From Bacillus sp. DNRA2 (GTDB taxonomy: Bacteria; Bacillota; Bacilli; Bacillales; Cytobacillaceae), in assembly GCF_012843265.1 (NCBI RefSeq), contig NZ_JABAIT010000004.1:150980-214979 (forward strand): a DNA stretch of 64,000 nt, written 5' to 3'. Below the pieces are notes generated by a model. That model saw only the letters and a program-made list of their open reading frames with translations. It was not told the DNA's origin and did not search any database. Below, one piece after another: positions 24,294 to 34,926 of the stretch (position 1 is the first letter of the stretch; every line of letters begins with the position of its first letter). Both the position numbers and the translations under genes were made by a program.

Positions 24294-24797
24294 ATGTTGG
24301 AAGATATTTTATTTAAAGATGCGAGTATTGATGATTTACCAATTATTGTGGATATTTATAATTCAACTATTCCAAGCAGAATGGTAACGGCTGATACTGA
24401 ACTTGTTTCGATAAACGATAAACTAGAATGGTTTAAAGAACATAACCCTTACAAAAGACCTTTGTGGGTTGTAGAGTATAGAGGTGAAATTTGTGGCTGG
24501 GTAAGTCTTCAATCTTTCTATGGTAGACCAGCTTATAATGCAACTGCCGAAATTAGTATTTACATTCATGAAAATTTTCGAGGTAAAGGACTTGGGAGAA
24601 GTATTTTAAGCAAAGTTATTGAGGAATGTCCTAAGTTTGAAATTGATACCATACTTGGTTTCATCTTTGGGCACAATGAGCCGAGTATTAAACTCTTTTC
24701 AAGTTTTGGTTTTGAAAAGTGGGCTCATTTACCAGAAATCGCAACATTGGATGGAATTAAGAGAGATTTGATTATTCTTGGCAAAAGGATTTCATAG
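24294..24797 (+). CDS. GNAT acetyltransferase, phosphinothricin/methionine sulfoximine type
   Basis: Acetyl-CoA-dependent N-acetyltransferase of 167 aa. The start region DASIDDLPIIVDIYNSTIPS, then PLWVVEYRGEICGWVSLQSF, the acetyl-CoA loop RGKGLGRSIL and GHNEPSIKLFSSFGFEKW match the PAT/YwnH subfamily. That subfamily acetylates phosphinothricin, methionine sulfoximine and similar amines. RBS ATAGGGGAG. Single gene, followed about 95 bp later by a hairpin terminator. Confidence 0.88.
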   Translation: MLEDILFKDASIDDLPIIVDIYNSTIPSRMVTADTELVSINDKLEWFKEHNPYKRPLWVVEYRGEICGWVSLQSFYGRPAYNATAEISIYIHENFRGKGLGRSILSKVIEECPKFEIDTILGFIFGHNEPSIKLFSSFGFEKWAHLPEIATLDGIKRDLIILGKRIS

Positions 24798-24893
24798 CTT
24801 TAAGAATTTTTGTAAGGTAAACACAACTACATCAAAATATCTGCGGCCAACACTCATACCAGGTGGAATGTGTGTCTAAACTCATTTTTAAAT

Positions 24894-24925
24894 AAGGCAA
24901 CTGCTTATAGGGCGTTGCCTTTTTT
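24894..24925 (+). terminator. Hairpin terminator before the iron-uptake operon
   Basis: AAGGCAAC / GTTGCCTT stem with T6 tail. A very similar stem occurs at 36294-36325. Confidence 0.7.
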
Positions 24926-25041
24926 GTGTTTTGTAAAGGATTTACAATGCTGGATTGAATTTGAAAAGAGCCGTAGTGATTCTGGATAGTCTGAATTTAT
25001 ACCATTACCATGTTGGCGTTGTTAAATTTTCAGATTAAGTA

Positions 25042-25101
25042 TTGACGAAAGTAATCAAAAATATTAATATTTATGTGTGAGTGATAATGATTATCATTAT
25101 C
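25042..25101 (+). promoter_or_regulatory. Promoter and perfect Fur box of the iron(III) ABC importer
   Basis: TTGACG (25042) and TAATAT (25065) are separated by 17 bp. Immediately downstream, at 25083-25101, lies GATAATGATTATCATTATC, identical to the 19-bp Fur consensus. Binding of Fe-Fur there would block transcription start. The rest of the 350-bp gap (24798-25147) holds only the terminator at 24894 and plain AT-rich sequence. Confidence 0.93.
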
Positions 25102-25147
25102 GAAAAAACGCGAAATAATTTACATAAAAATGAAAAGGTGGAAGTGA

Positions 25148-26218
25148 ATGATGAATATAGGAAAACTTGTTAAGCCTTTATTGGTTAGTACTGTTTTAGC
25201 GCTTGGTCTTACAGGTTGCGGAACCACTGAGAAAAACGAATCAACTGAATCGAAGAAAACTGAAAATCAAGTTGTAAATGTGTATACAGCTAGACATTAT
25301 GAAGCAGATGATGAAGTTTATAAGAATTTCACAGAAAAAACTGGTATCAAAGTAAATGTTGTAAAAGCAGAGGCAGAAGAACTCATTGAAAGGTTAAAGC
25401 GTGAAGGAGAAAGTACTCAAGCTGACTTATTTATTACCGTTGACGGTGGTGTTCTTGCTAATGCCAAGAATAATGATGTACTTCAACCTGTAACTTCTGA
25501 TGAAATTGAAAAAAATGTTCCTAAAGAATTCCGTGAAAAAGAGAACAACTGGATTGGAATGGCCACAAGAGCACGTGTGATTGTTTACGCAAAGGATCGT
25601 GTGAAACCTGAACAGCTCTCTACTTATGAAGGTTTAACAGATAAGAAATGGGAAGGGAAAGTGTTGGCTCGTTCTTCAACAAGTTTGTATAATCAGTCTT
25701 TACTTGCATCATTTATTGAGTTGAATGGAGAAGAAAAGGCAGAACAATGGTCAGAAGGAATCGTAAAAAACTTTGCTCGTCAACCTGATGGGGGAGACCG
25801 TGACCAAGCGAAAGCCATTGCAGCTGGAGTCGGTGATGTAGCAATTATGAACACCTACTATGTTGGTTTACTTGCAAACTCTGAAGATCCGGAAGAAGTA
25901 AAGGTTGCAGATAGCATTGGTGTTTTCTATCCTAACCAAGAAACAAACGGTACACATGTTAACATTAGTGGAATTGGATTAACTAAGCACAGTAAAAATA
26001 AAGAAAACGCCATTAAGTTAATTGAATATATAACAGGTGTTGAAGCACAAGAGTTCTTATCTGCAAACAACTATGAATTCCCTGTAAACCCTGAAGCCAA
26101 ACAAGCTGAGTTGTTAGAATCATGGGGCGAGTTTAAAATGCAGAAGCTTGATTTTGACACATTAGGGGAACATAATCAAAAGGCTATTGAAATCTTTAAT
26201 AAAACAGGATGGAAGTAA
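25148..26218 (+). CDS. Iron(III) ABC transporter substrate-binding lipoprotein (FbpA/FutA family)
   Basis: Extracellular lipoprotein of 356 aa that captures ferric iron. The signal ends in a lipobox (ALGLTGCG). The mature protein begins VNVYTARHYEADDEVY, the FbpA/FutA start with the first Tyr ligand. A Tyr pair (NTYYVGLL) supplies further iron ligands. ATG 25148 and ATG 25151 are both possible after AAAAGGTGG. First gene of a three-gene operon behind a Fur box. Confidence 0.92.
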   Translation: MMNIGKLVKPLLVSTVLALGLTGCGTTEKNESTESKKTENQVVNVYTARHYEADDEVYKNFTEKTGIKVNVVKAEAEELIERLKREGESTQADLFITVDGGVLANAKNNDVLQPVTSDEIEKNVPKEFREKENNWIGMATRARVIVYAKDRVKPEQLSTYEGLTDKKWEGKVLARSSTSLYNQSLLASFIELNGEEKAEQWSEGIVKNFARQPDGGDRDQAKAIAAGVGDVAIMNTYYVGLLANSEDPEEVKVADSIGVFYPNQETNGTHVNISGIGLTKHSKNKENAIKLIEYITGVEAQEFLSANNYEFPVNPEAKQAELLESWGEFKMQKLDFDTLGEHNQKAIEIFNKTGWK

Positions 26219-26219
26219 T

Positions 26220-27866
26220 ATGAAAACTTCACCACTTAAACGTTACGCACAAAAAGAGCTTAACGGCTGGTGGATCATAAGTATGATTGCGGCGGCAGTA
26301 ATTCTGCTGCCCATTCTTTATGTTTTTGTCGAACTTTTCCAAGTACCAAATGAAAATTGGTACCAGATCCGCCAATACTTAATCAAAAATTATGTTTTTA
26401 ATACTGTATTTCTTGTGGTATTAACAGGATTGTTCACATCTTTCTTAGGGATTACCCTTGCTTGGCTGACATCAGCTTACGATTTTCCACTACGTAAGTT
26501 TTTTCGTTGGGGATTGATGCTGCCGCTTGCAATCCCACCATATATTGCTGCTTACACCTATAGAACCATGCTAAGCTATACGGGTGTAATTCAAACAACA
26601 CTTAGGAACCAATTTGATTATCAAATGAATCCAGAGGTTTTATCGATTTCATCTTTACGAGGAGCAGTCTTCATTTTTAGTTTATTCCTGTTTCCATATG
26701 TTTATATTATTGCCAGAGCGTTTCTAGAAAGTCAAAGCTCTACTTATATTGAAAGCGCTAGACTTTTAGGGAGAAAACCTTTCGCAGTTTTTACAAAAGT
26801 TGTATTACCACTTTCAAGACCAGCATTAATTGGCGGTGCTGTTTTAGTTATTTATGAAGTGCTGAGTGACTATGGAGTTACCAGCTATTTTGGCATTCAT
26901 ACTATTACGACCGCCATTTTTCAAACGTGGTTTGGAATGTATGATGTGGATACTGCTATGAGATTAGCAGCTTGGCTTATGATGTTCATCGTTGGAATGA
27001 TGATCATTGAAAGGCTTCTTCGTATGCGACAGCGATATCATTTAAGTAATAAATCTAGGCCGCTTGTACCACAGAAACTTAAAGGGATTCATTCAGCTGC
27101 TGCATCGATCTATTGTTCGGTAGTGTTTTTGCTCGGTTTCTTGATTCCTTTTATCCAATTATTATCATGGGCAAAGTTAACCGTTGATAAGGTTTGGGAT
27201 ACAGAATTTTTTACTCTGCTCTATCAGACCGTTTCAGTTGCAGCTATTTCAACGAGTATTATCCTGATATTTGCTGTAATTGTAGCCAATGTTAGTCGTT
27301 CTAAAACGACCTTTTCATTTATATTATCAAAATGGGTAACATCAGGATACTCGATTCCTGGTGCCATCATTGCTATTGGTGTACTGGCAGTTTTTATTCA
27401 ACTCGATGAAAAATTAGCTCCCCTCTATTCGATGATGGGATTAGGAAATGCACCACTAGTATTAAGTCTGTCTATGGCCATGCTAATTGTAGGTTACACG
27501 ATTCGATTTATGGCCACTGGATATAATGCCATTGAAGTGGGTTATGAGAAGATTGGATCAAAATATACAGAGGCTTCAAGATTACTTGGAAATGGAGTGA
27601 CCAAGACGTTTTTTAAAGTAGAACTCCCGCTGATTAAAGGTGCTGTATTAAGTGGGTTTATTTTGACATTTGTAGAGATTTGTAAAGAGCTACCATTAGT
27701 TTTATTATTAAGACCATTCAATTTTGAAACGCTGGCTACGAAAACCTATCAGTATGCAAAAGACGAGATGATTCATGAAGCGTCCATTCCATCTTTAATG
27801 ATTATTGGCCTTAGTGCTTTGTCTGTCATCGTTTTCCATTTGATTGATAAGAGGGTGAAACAATGA
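26220..27866 (+). CDS. Iron(III) ABC transporter permease (FbpB-type)
   Basis: Fused permease of 548 aa with two six-helix halves. Each half carries an EAA loop that contacts the ATPase: ESARLLGRKPFAVFTKVVLP and EASRLLGNGVTKTFFKVELP. The ATG at 26220 is 1 bp after the lipoprotein stop, with GGATGGAAG as RBS. The longer in-frame start would lie inside the previous gene. It overlaps the ATPase gene by 4 bp (ATGA). Confidence 0.92.
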   Translation: MKTSPLKRYAQKELNGWWIISMIAAAVILLPILYVFVELFQVPNENWYQIRQYLIKNYVFNTVFLVVLTGLFTSFLGITLAWLTSAYDFPLRKFFRWGLMLPLAIPPYIAAYTYRTMLSYTGVIQTTLRNQFDYQMNPEVLSISSLRGAVFIFSLFLFPYVYIIARAFLESQSSTYIESARLLGRKPFAVFTKVVLPLSRPALIGGAVLVIYEVLSDYGVTSYFGIHTITTAIFQTWFGMYDVDTAMRLAAWLMMFIVGMMIIERLLRMRQRYHLSNKSRPLVPQKLKGIHSAAASIYCSVVFLLGFLIPFIQLLSWAKLTVDKVWDTEFFTLLYQTVSVAAISTSIILIFAVIVANVSRSKTTFSFILSKWVTSGYSIPGAIIAIGVLAVFIQLDEKLAPLYSMMGLGNAPLVLSLSMAMLIVGYTIRFMATGYNAIEVGYEKIGSKYTEASRLLGNGVTKTFFKVELPLIKGAVLSGFILTFVEICKELPLVLLLRPFNFETLATKTYQYAKDEMIHEASIPSLMIIGLSALSVIVFHLIDKRVKQ

Positions 27867-28546
27867 AAATTCTAGAAATACAGGATCTCACATTTTCCTT
27901 TTCACGAGTTCAGGAACCGGTCATAAAGGATTTATCCTTTATTGTTAAAAAGGGTGAAACAGTAGGTATCCTTGGTCCAAGCGGGAGCGGGAAAAGCACA
28001 CTTCTTCGTCTTATAGCAGGTCTTGAAATGCCTAATAGTGGCAGTATATCAATAGCAGGTACATCAGTTGTAAACGATGCATTATTCGTTCAACCAGAAA
28101 ACCGAGGAGTGGGGATGGTATTTCAGGATTACGCTTTGTTTCCCCATATGACTGTCAAGGGTAATATATTATTTGGTCTTTCGAAAATATCAAGAAAAGA
28201 CCGCACTTCTCGTTTAAAAGAAATGCTTCAACTTGTACAAATGGAGGAATTCGAAAAGAGGTATCCTCATGAATTAAGTGGGGGGCAGCAGCAAAGGATT
28301 GCCCTAGCTCGGGCTCTTGCCCCAAAACCAAAGCTGTTGTTAATGGATGAACCTTTCAGTAATCTTGATGCCGATTTAAAAGAGTCCATTCGTGCAGACC
28401 TAGGATCGATTTTGAAGAAGGCAGAAATGACCTGTATTATCGTGACTCATGACCGAAAAGATGTGGATGCGATTTGCGATCGAAATATCATGTTGGGGCA
28501 AAAGAACACGGCCTTTTTTCAAGAAAAAATAATTACAATTCAATAG
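27863..28546 (+). CDS. Iron(III) ABC transporter ATPase (FbpC-type, short)
   Basis: Nucleotide-binding subunit of 227 aa. Walker A GPSGSGKST, Q-loop FQDYALFPHM, signature LSGGQQQRIALARAL, Walker B LLLMDEPFSNLD and switch His VTHD are all present. It stops after the catalytic core, lacking the C-terminal TOBE/regulatory domain of typical 340-350-aa FbpC proteins. That is the compact form seen in some Firmicutes. Translationally coupled to the permease. Confidence 0.92.
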   Translation: MKILEIQDLTFSFSRVQEPVIKDLSFIVKKGETVGILGPSGSGKSTLLRLIAGLEMPNSGSISIAGTSVVNDALFVQPENRGVGMVFQDYALFPHMTVKGNILFGLSKISRKDRTSRLKEMLQLVQMEEFEKRYPHELSGGQQQRIALARALAPKPKLLLMDEPFSNLDADLKESIRADLGSILKKAEMTCIIVTHDRKDVDAICDRNIMLGQKNTAFFQEKIITIQ

Positions 28547-28708
28547 GGTAAGTTAGGAAATAAATCCCATGATCGTTTGGGTGGGGAATTTTCCAATACA
28601 ATTTATCCGTTGCTACTTTCGCATGTAAATGATACCAATATAAAAAATATTGTTTGTCTGTTTATTTGATGTTAATATTTTATTGATTTAAAAATTTTAT
28701 AAATAATT

Positions 28709-28780
28709 GGATTGTTACTGTTAAATCAGGCAAAACCTAAAATTAACTTTATTTATTATGTTAATTTTAGGTTTTTTATT
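28709..28780 (+). promoter_or_regulatory. LicT-type RAT antiterminator and overlapping terminator upstream of licT
   Basis: The 29-nt RAT at 28709-28737 starts GGATTGTTACTG and ends CAGGCAAAACC, the conserved BglG/LicT target. Its last bases overlap the left arm of a terminator: AAAACCTAAAATTAAC (28732-28747) pairs with GTTAATTTTAGGTTTT (28760-28775), followed by a T-rich tail. LicT bound to the RAT would prevent the terminator, so licT autoregulates. Confidence 0.92.
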
Positions 28781-28799
28781 TTTTTTTGAGGTGATTGAC

Positions 28800-29633
28800 A
28801 TGAAAATTGCAAAAGTGATCAACAACAATGTCATTAGTGTCACCGATTCCCATAATAAAGAGCTTGTGATTATGGGGAGAGGGATTGCGTTTCAAAAGAG
28901 GCCAGGCGACCTTGTGGACGAAACAAAGATCGAGAAGATTTTTAAATTAGATGATAAGGACATCTCTGAAAAATTTAAAATGCTCTTGTATGATGTTCCA
29001 ATGGAATACATGGATATTTCTGAGCGGATTATTTCTTATACGAAAAACAAACTTGGTAGGAATTTGAATGATAGCATCTATGTATCATTAACCGATCATA
29101 TTAACTTTGCGATTGAGAGAGCTCATAAAGGTTTACAAATTTCTAATCCGTTACTTTGGGAAATCAAACGAATTTATGCTGAAGAATATGCAATCGGTTT
29201 AAAGGCAATAACGATGATTAAAGAAACGCTTGGAATTATTCTTCCTGAGGATGAAGCGGGCTTTATTACGATGCATATTGTCAATGCTGAGCTAAATGAA
29301 GAAATGCCAAATGTCGTTAACATGACCAAATTAATTCAAGATATTTTAAATATCGTTAAATATCATTTTAAAATTGAAATTGATGAGGAATCCTTAAACT
29401 ATTTCCGTTTTTTAACCCATCTCAAGTTTTTTACACAGCGGTTATATGCGGATACTCCCCACAATAATGAAGATGATTTTTTATATAAGATGGTCAAAGA
29501 GAAAAATACAGAAGCATTTGCGTGTGTGGAGAAAATTAGGGACTTTATCGAAAAAACTCATAAATATAAGTTAACAAAAGAAGAGATAGCCTACCTCACG
29601 ATTCATATTGAACGAGTGGTAAATCGCTCCTGA
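28800..29633 (+). CDS. licT: BglG-family transcription antiterminator LicT
   Basis: RNA-binding antiterminator of 277 aa controlling beta-glucoside genes. The CAT RNA-binding domain is residues 1-55 (MKIAKVINNNVISV...). PRD1 contains H100 and H159 and PRD2 contains H207 and H269. These four regulatory phosphorylation sites have the same numbering as in B. subtilis LicT. PTS phosphorylation of PRD1 inactivates it and HPr phosphorylation of PRD2 activates it. ATG 28800 follows TGAGGTGA; the longer frame would run through the terminator. It precedes bglP and two glucosidase genes. Confidence 0.95.
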   Translation: MKIAKVINNNVISVTDSHNKELVIMGRGIAFQKRPGDLVDETKIEKIFKLDDKDISEKFKMLLYDVPMEYMDISERIISYTKNKLGRNLNDSIYVSLTDHINFAIERAHKGLQISNPLLWEIKRIYAEEYAIGLKAITMIKETLGIILPEDEAGFITMHIVNAELNEEMPNVVNMTKLIQDILNIVKYHFKIEIDEESLNYFRFLTHLKFFTQRLYADTPHNNEDDFLYKMVKEKNTEAFACVEKIRDFIEKTHKYKLTKEEIAYLTIHIERVVNRS

Positions 29634-29645
29634 AAAATTATAGTA

Positions 29646-29683
29646 AGAAAGCGTTGACACTTTATGAAAGCGCATGCTAATAT
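29646..29683 (+). promoter_or_regulatory. Promoter with overlapping cre site for the bglP operon
   Basis: TTGACA (29654-29659) and TAATAT (29678-29683) are 18 bp apart. The cre-like sequence AGAAAGCGTTGACA (29646-29659) matches the CcpA consensus TGWNANCGNTNWCA at 13 of 14 positions and covers the -35 box, so glucose repression is expected. Confidence 0.78.
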
Positions 29684-29711
29684 GATTTTACAAATTAATA
29701 TTAATTTATTA

Positions 29712-29797
29712 GGATTGTTACTGATTAAGCAGGCAAAACCTAAATTGTAGTACCAAACTTCTTTTATGTGTTTGGTTTACAATTTAGGTTTTTTTAT
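29712..29797 (+). promoter_or_regulatory. Second RAT antiterminator/terminator module (first of a tandem before bglP)
   Basis: The RAT at 29712-29740 (GGATTGTTACTGATTAAGCA...AAAACC) overlaps a long terminator stem. AAACCTAAATTGTA pairs with TACAATTTAGGTTT (29778-29793), with an inner CCAAAC/GTTTGG helix and a T7 tail. It lies about 30 nt downstream of the cre-controlled promoter. Confidence 0.92.
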
Positions 29798-29872
29798 TTC
29801 TTACATTGAATTACAGTTGTAGGTGGTGGCCAACACTTACAAGTGGTTATGTAAAATTTCATATTTTTAACA

Positions 29873-29961
29873 GGATTGTTACTGGTAAAGCAGGCAAAAC
29901 CTGAGGAAGATGAATGGGTATTTTTACACCGTATCCATGTCTTGTTCCTCAGGTTATTTTT
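29873..29961 (+). promoter_or_regulatory. Third RAT antiterminator/terminator module, directly before bglP
   Basis: The RAT at 29873-29901 begins GGATTGTTACTGGTAAAG. The terminator pairs AACCTGAGGAA (29898-29908) with TTCCTCAGGTT (29945-29955), then T7. It ends about 26 nt before the bglP start. The 75 bp between this and the preceding module show no convincing second promoter. Confidence 0.9.
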
Positions 29962-29986
29962 TTACAAAAAATCAGGAGGTATCACC

Positions 29987-31852
29987 ATGGACTACAAAAA
30001 AACAGCAATAAGTATTCTTGAATTAGTCGGTGGAGAAGAAAACGTTCAAAATGTTATTCATTGTATGACCAGATTACGCTTTAATTTACATGATAAAAGC
30101 AAGGTAGACCGCAAACGTTTAGAAAAGGTTCCTGGCATCATGGGAACAAATGTAAGCGGTGACCAGTTCCAAATCATTGTCGGAAATGATGTTCCAAAAG
30201 TATATAACGCTATTTTAGAAAACAGCTCAATTAAAGTCGATAGCAAGTCCAAGCAATCTGGGAAAAAACAAAATCCAATCAATGCCATGTTCGATGTCAT
30301 TTCCGGTGCGTTCACACCACTTCTCCCTGCGATTGCTGGTGCCGGTATGATCAAAGGGATTCTAGCAATCGCAATTGCTTTCGGATGGACAACGAGTACG
30401 AGCCAATTATATACCATCTTAAATGCTATTGGTGACGGAGCCTTTTACTTCTTGCCGATTCTTTTAGCAGTAAGTGCAGCAAGAAAATTTGGCAGCAACA
30501 TTTATGTAGCAGGTGCTATAGCTGCAGCCCTCCTGCACCCAACCTTAACAGCTTTATTAAGTGCTGGTGAACCGATTCATTTCTTAGGTATTCCAGTTAC
30601 CGCGGTTACTTATTCTTCAACCGTTATTCCTATTTTATTAGCAATTTGGATTGCTTCTTATGTTGAAAAATGGGTGGATCGTATTATACCTGACATGTTT
30701 AAACTAATTTTAGTACCAACGATTACTATCTTAATCATTGTACCCGTTACATTAATTGCAGTTGGTCCACTTGGTTCTATTATCGGAAATTGGCTTTCTG
30801 TAGCGATTGAGGCATTATTCAAATACGGATGGATTTTTGCAGGTTTAATCTTGGGAGGTACTTTCTCATTAATCATTATGACAGGAATGCACTATGCATT
30901 TACCCCAATTGTCATGAACAATCTTGCAACTAAAGGATATGACTTTATCTTACCGGCTATGTTTGCGGCAAACATGGGGCAAGCAGGAGCGGCATTTGCA
31001 GTGTCTTTACGTTCAAAAAATTTATCATTTAAATCTTTAGCAATGACAACTAGTATAACTGCACTTATGGGTATTACAGAACCAGCGATGTATGGAGTTA
31101 ACATGCGCCTAAAGAAGCCATTTATTGGTGGATTAATTGGTGGTGCTGTCGGTGGAGCATACTATAGTGCTGTTGGAGTAAAATATTTCATTCTTGGCGG
31201 TAATGTTGGTTTACCAGGTGTTACTTCTTTTATCGGCTCAACATTTTTATTAGCTATTATTGGATTGCCAATTGCCTTTGTGGCAGCTGCCATCGCTACT
31301 TTTATCCTAGGATTTAAGGATTTAGAGAGTGAAGAAGGCCAAGATTCTGAAACTGCAGAAGGAACAACTACAACTGATACTAAGTCTGAATTAGTAGTAG
31401 CGGCAGAAAAGGTATTCAGCCCAATAAAAGGTGAAGTGAAGGCTTTAAGTGAAGTAAATGATCCAACGTTCTCTACAGAAATTATGGGTAAAGGTTTAGC
31501 AATCATGCCTCAAGAAGGTAAAGTGGTTTCACCTGTTACTGGAAGAGTAACGACTATTTTTAAAACGAAGCATGCAATTGGTATTACAAGCGATAATGGT
31601 GCTGAAATCCTAATCCATGTTGGATTGGAAACAGTAAGACTCGAAGGTAAACATTTCACAGCATATGTGAAGGATGGCGATTTTGTTGATGTGGGTCAAA
31701 CTCTTGTGACATTTGATATGGATGCCATTAAAGCAGAAGGGTATGACTTAATAACCCCAGTTATCATTACAAATCCTGATCGCTATCAGATTATTAAACC
31801 AGTAAAAAAAGGAGACATTAACGCAAGTGAAGCATTCTTAGCATTACAGTAA
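29987..31852 (+). CDS. bglP: PTS beta-glucoside-specific transporter EIIBCA
   Basis: Membrane permease of 621 aa that imports and phosphorylates aryl-beta-glucosides such as salicin or arbutin. EIIB is at 1-85 with the phosphorylated C26 (VIHCMTRLRF). EIIC, with about ten membrane spans, runs to about 460 and includes GITEPAMYGV. EIIA is at the C-terminus with the active His near 544 (EILIHVGLETV). The start at 29987 follows CAGGAGGTATCACC. LicT-controlled operon with the two GH1 genes. It also acts as the negative sensor of LicT in this family. Confidence 0.95.
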   Translation: MDYKKTAISILELVGGEENVQNVIHCMTRLRFNLHDKSKVDRKRLEKVPGIMGTNVSGDQFQIIVGNDVPKVYNAILENSSIKVDSKSKQSGKKQNPINAMFDVISGAFTPLLPAIAGAGMIKGILAIAIAFGWTTSTSQLYTILNAIGDGAFYFLPILLAVSAARKFGSNIYVAGAIAAALLHPTLTALLSAGEPIHFLGIPVTAVTYSSTVIPILLAIWIASYVEKWVDRIIPDMFKLILVPTITILIIVPVTLIAVGPLGSIIGNWLSVAIEALFKYGWIFAGLILGGTFSLIIMTGMHYAFTPIVMNNLATKGYDFILPAMFAANMGQAGAAFAVSLRSKNLSFKSLAMTTSITALMGITEPAMYGVNMRLKKPFIGGLIGGAVGGAYYSAVGVKYFILGGNVGLPGVTSFIGSTFLLAIIGLPIAFVAAAIATFILGFKDLESEEGQDSETAEGTTTTDTKSELVVAAEKVFSPIKGEVKALSEVNDPTFSTEIMGKGLAIMPQEGKVVSPVTGRVTTIFKTKHAIGITSDNGAEILIHVGLETVRLEGKHFTAYVKDGDFVDVGQTLVTFDMDAIKAEGYDLITPVIITNPDRYQIIKPVKKGDINASEAFLALQ

Positions 31853-31866
31853 TGAAAATAAACTAG

Positions 31867-33312
<1,446 letters not shown>

Positions 33313-33321
33313 CACTAATGT

Positions 33322-33353
33322 ATGCCGGTTAGCCGTTAATGGCTTCCGGCATT
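33322..33353 (+). terminator. Hairpin between the two glucosidase genes
   Basis: ATGCCGGTTAGCC / GGCTTCCGGCAT with GTTAAT loop, then TTTCTTTT. The T-tail is interrupted, so it may be a partial terminator that lowers expression of the second enzyme. Confidence 0.65.
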
Positions 33354-33375
33354 TCTTTTGAAAAAATAATTCTAG

Positions 33376-34803
<1,428 letters not shown>

Positions 34804-34812
34804 TCTATTAAA

Positions 34813-34846
34813 AGAGTTTGTCCAAGAGAAGGGCAAACTCTGTTTT
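34813..34846 (+). terminator. Terminator ending the beta-glucoside operon
   Basis: AGAGTTTGTCC / GGGCAAACTCT stem with AAGAGAA loop and TGTTTT. Confidence 0.8.
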
Positions 34847-34926
34847 GATAGTCTTGGATCATTGAAAATTATCACCAGAATCTCATTTATTGTTACATAC
34901 ACTCTATTCTTATGAAGTGCATCTTT

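Noticed and set aside
29821..29860. A GGCCAACACT-containing segment resembling one at 24845
   Set aside because: The shared part is only about 14 bp with diverging flanks; too short to call a repeat family from two occurrences.
29876..29986. Extended N-terminus for BglP
   Set aside because: It would translate the RAT and terminator. CAGGAGGTATCACC marks the real start at 29987.
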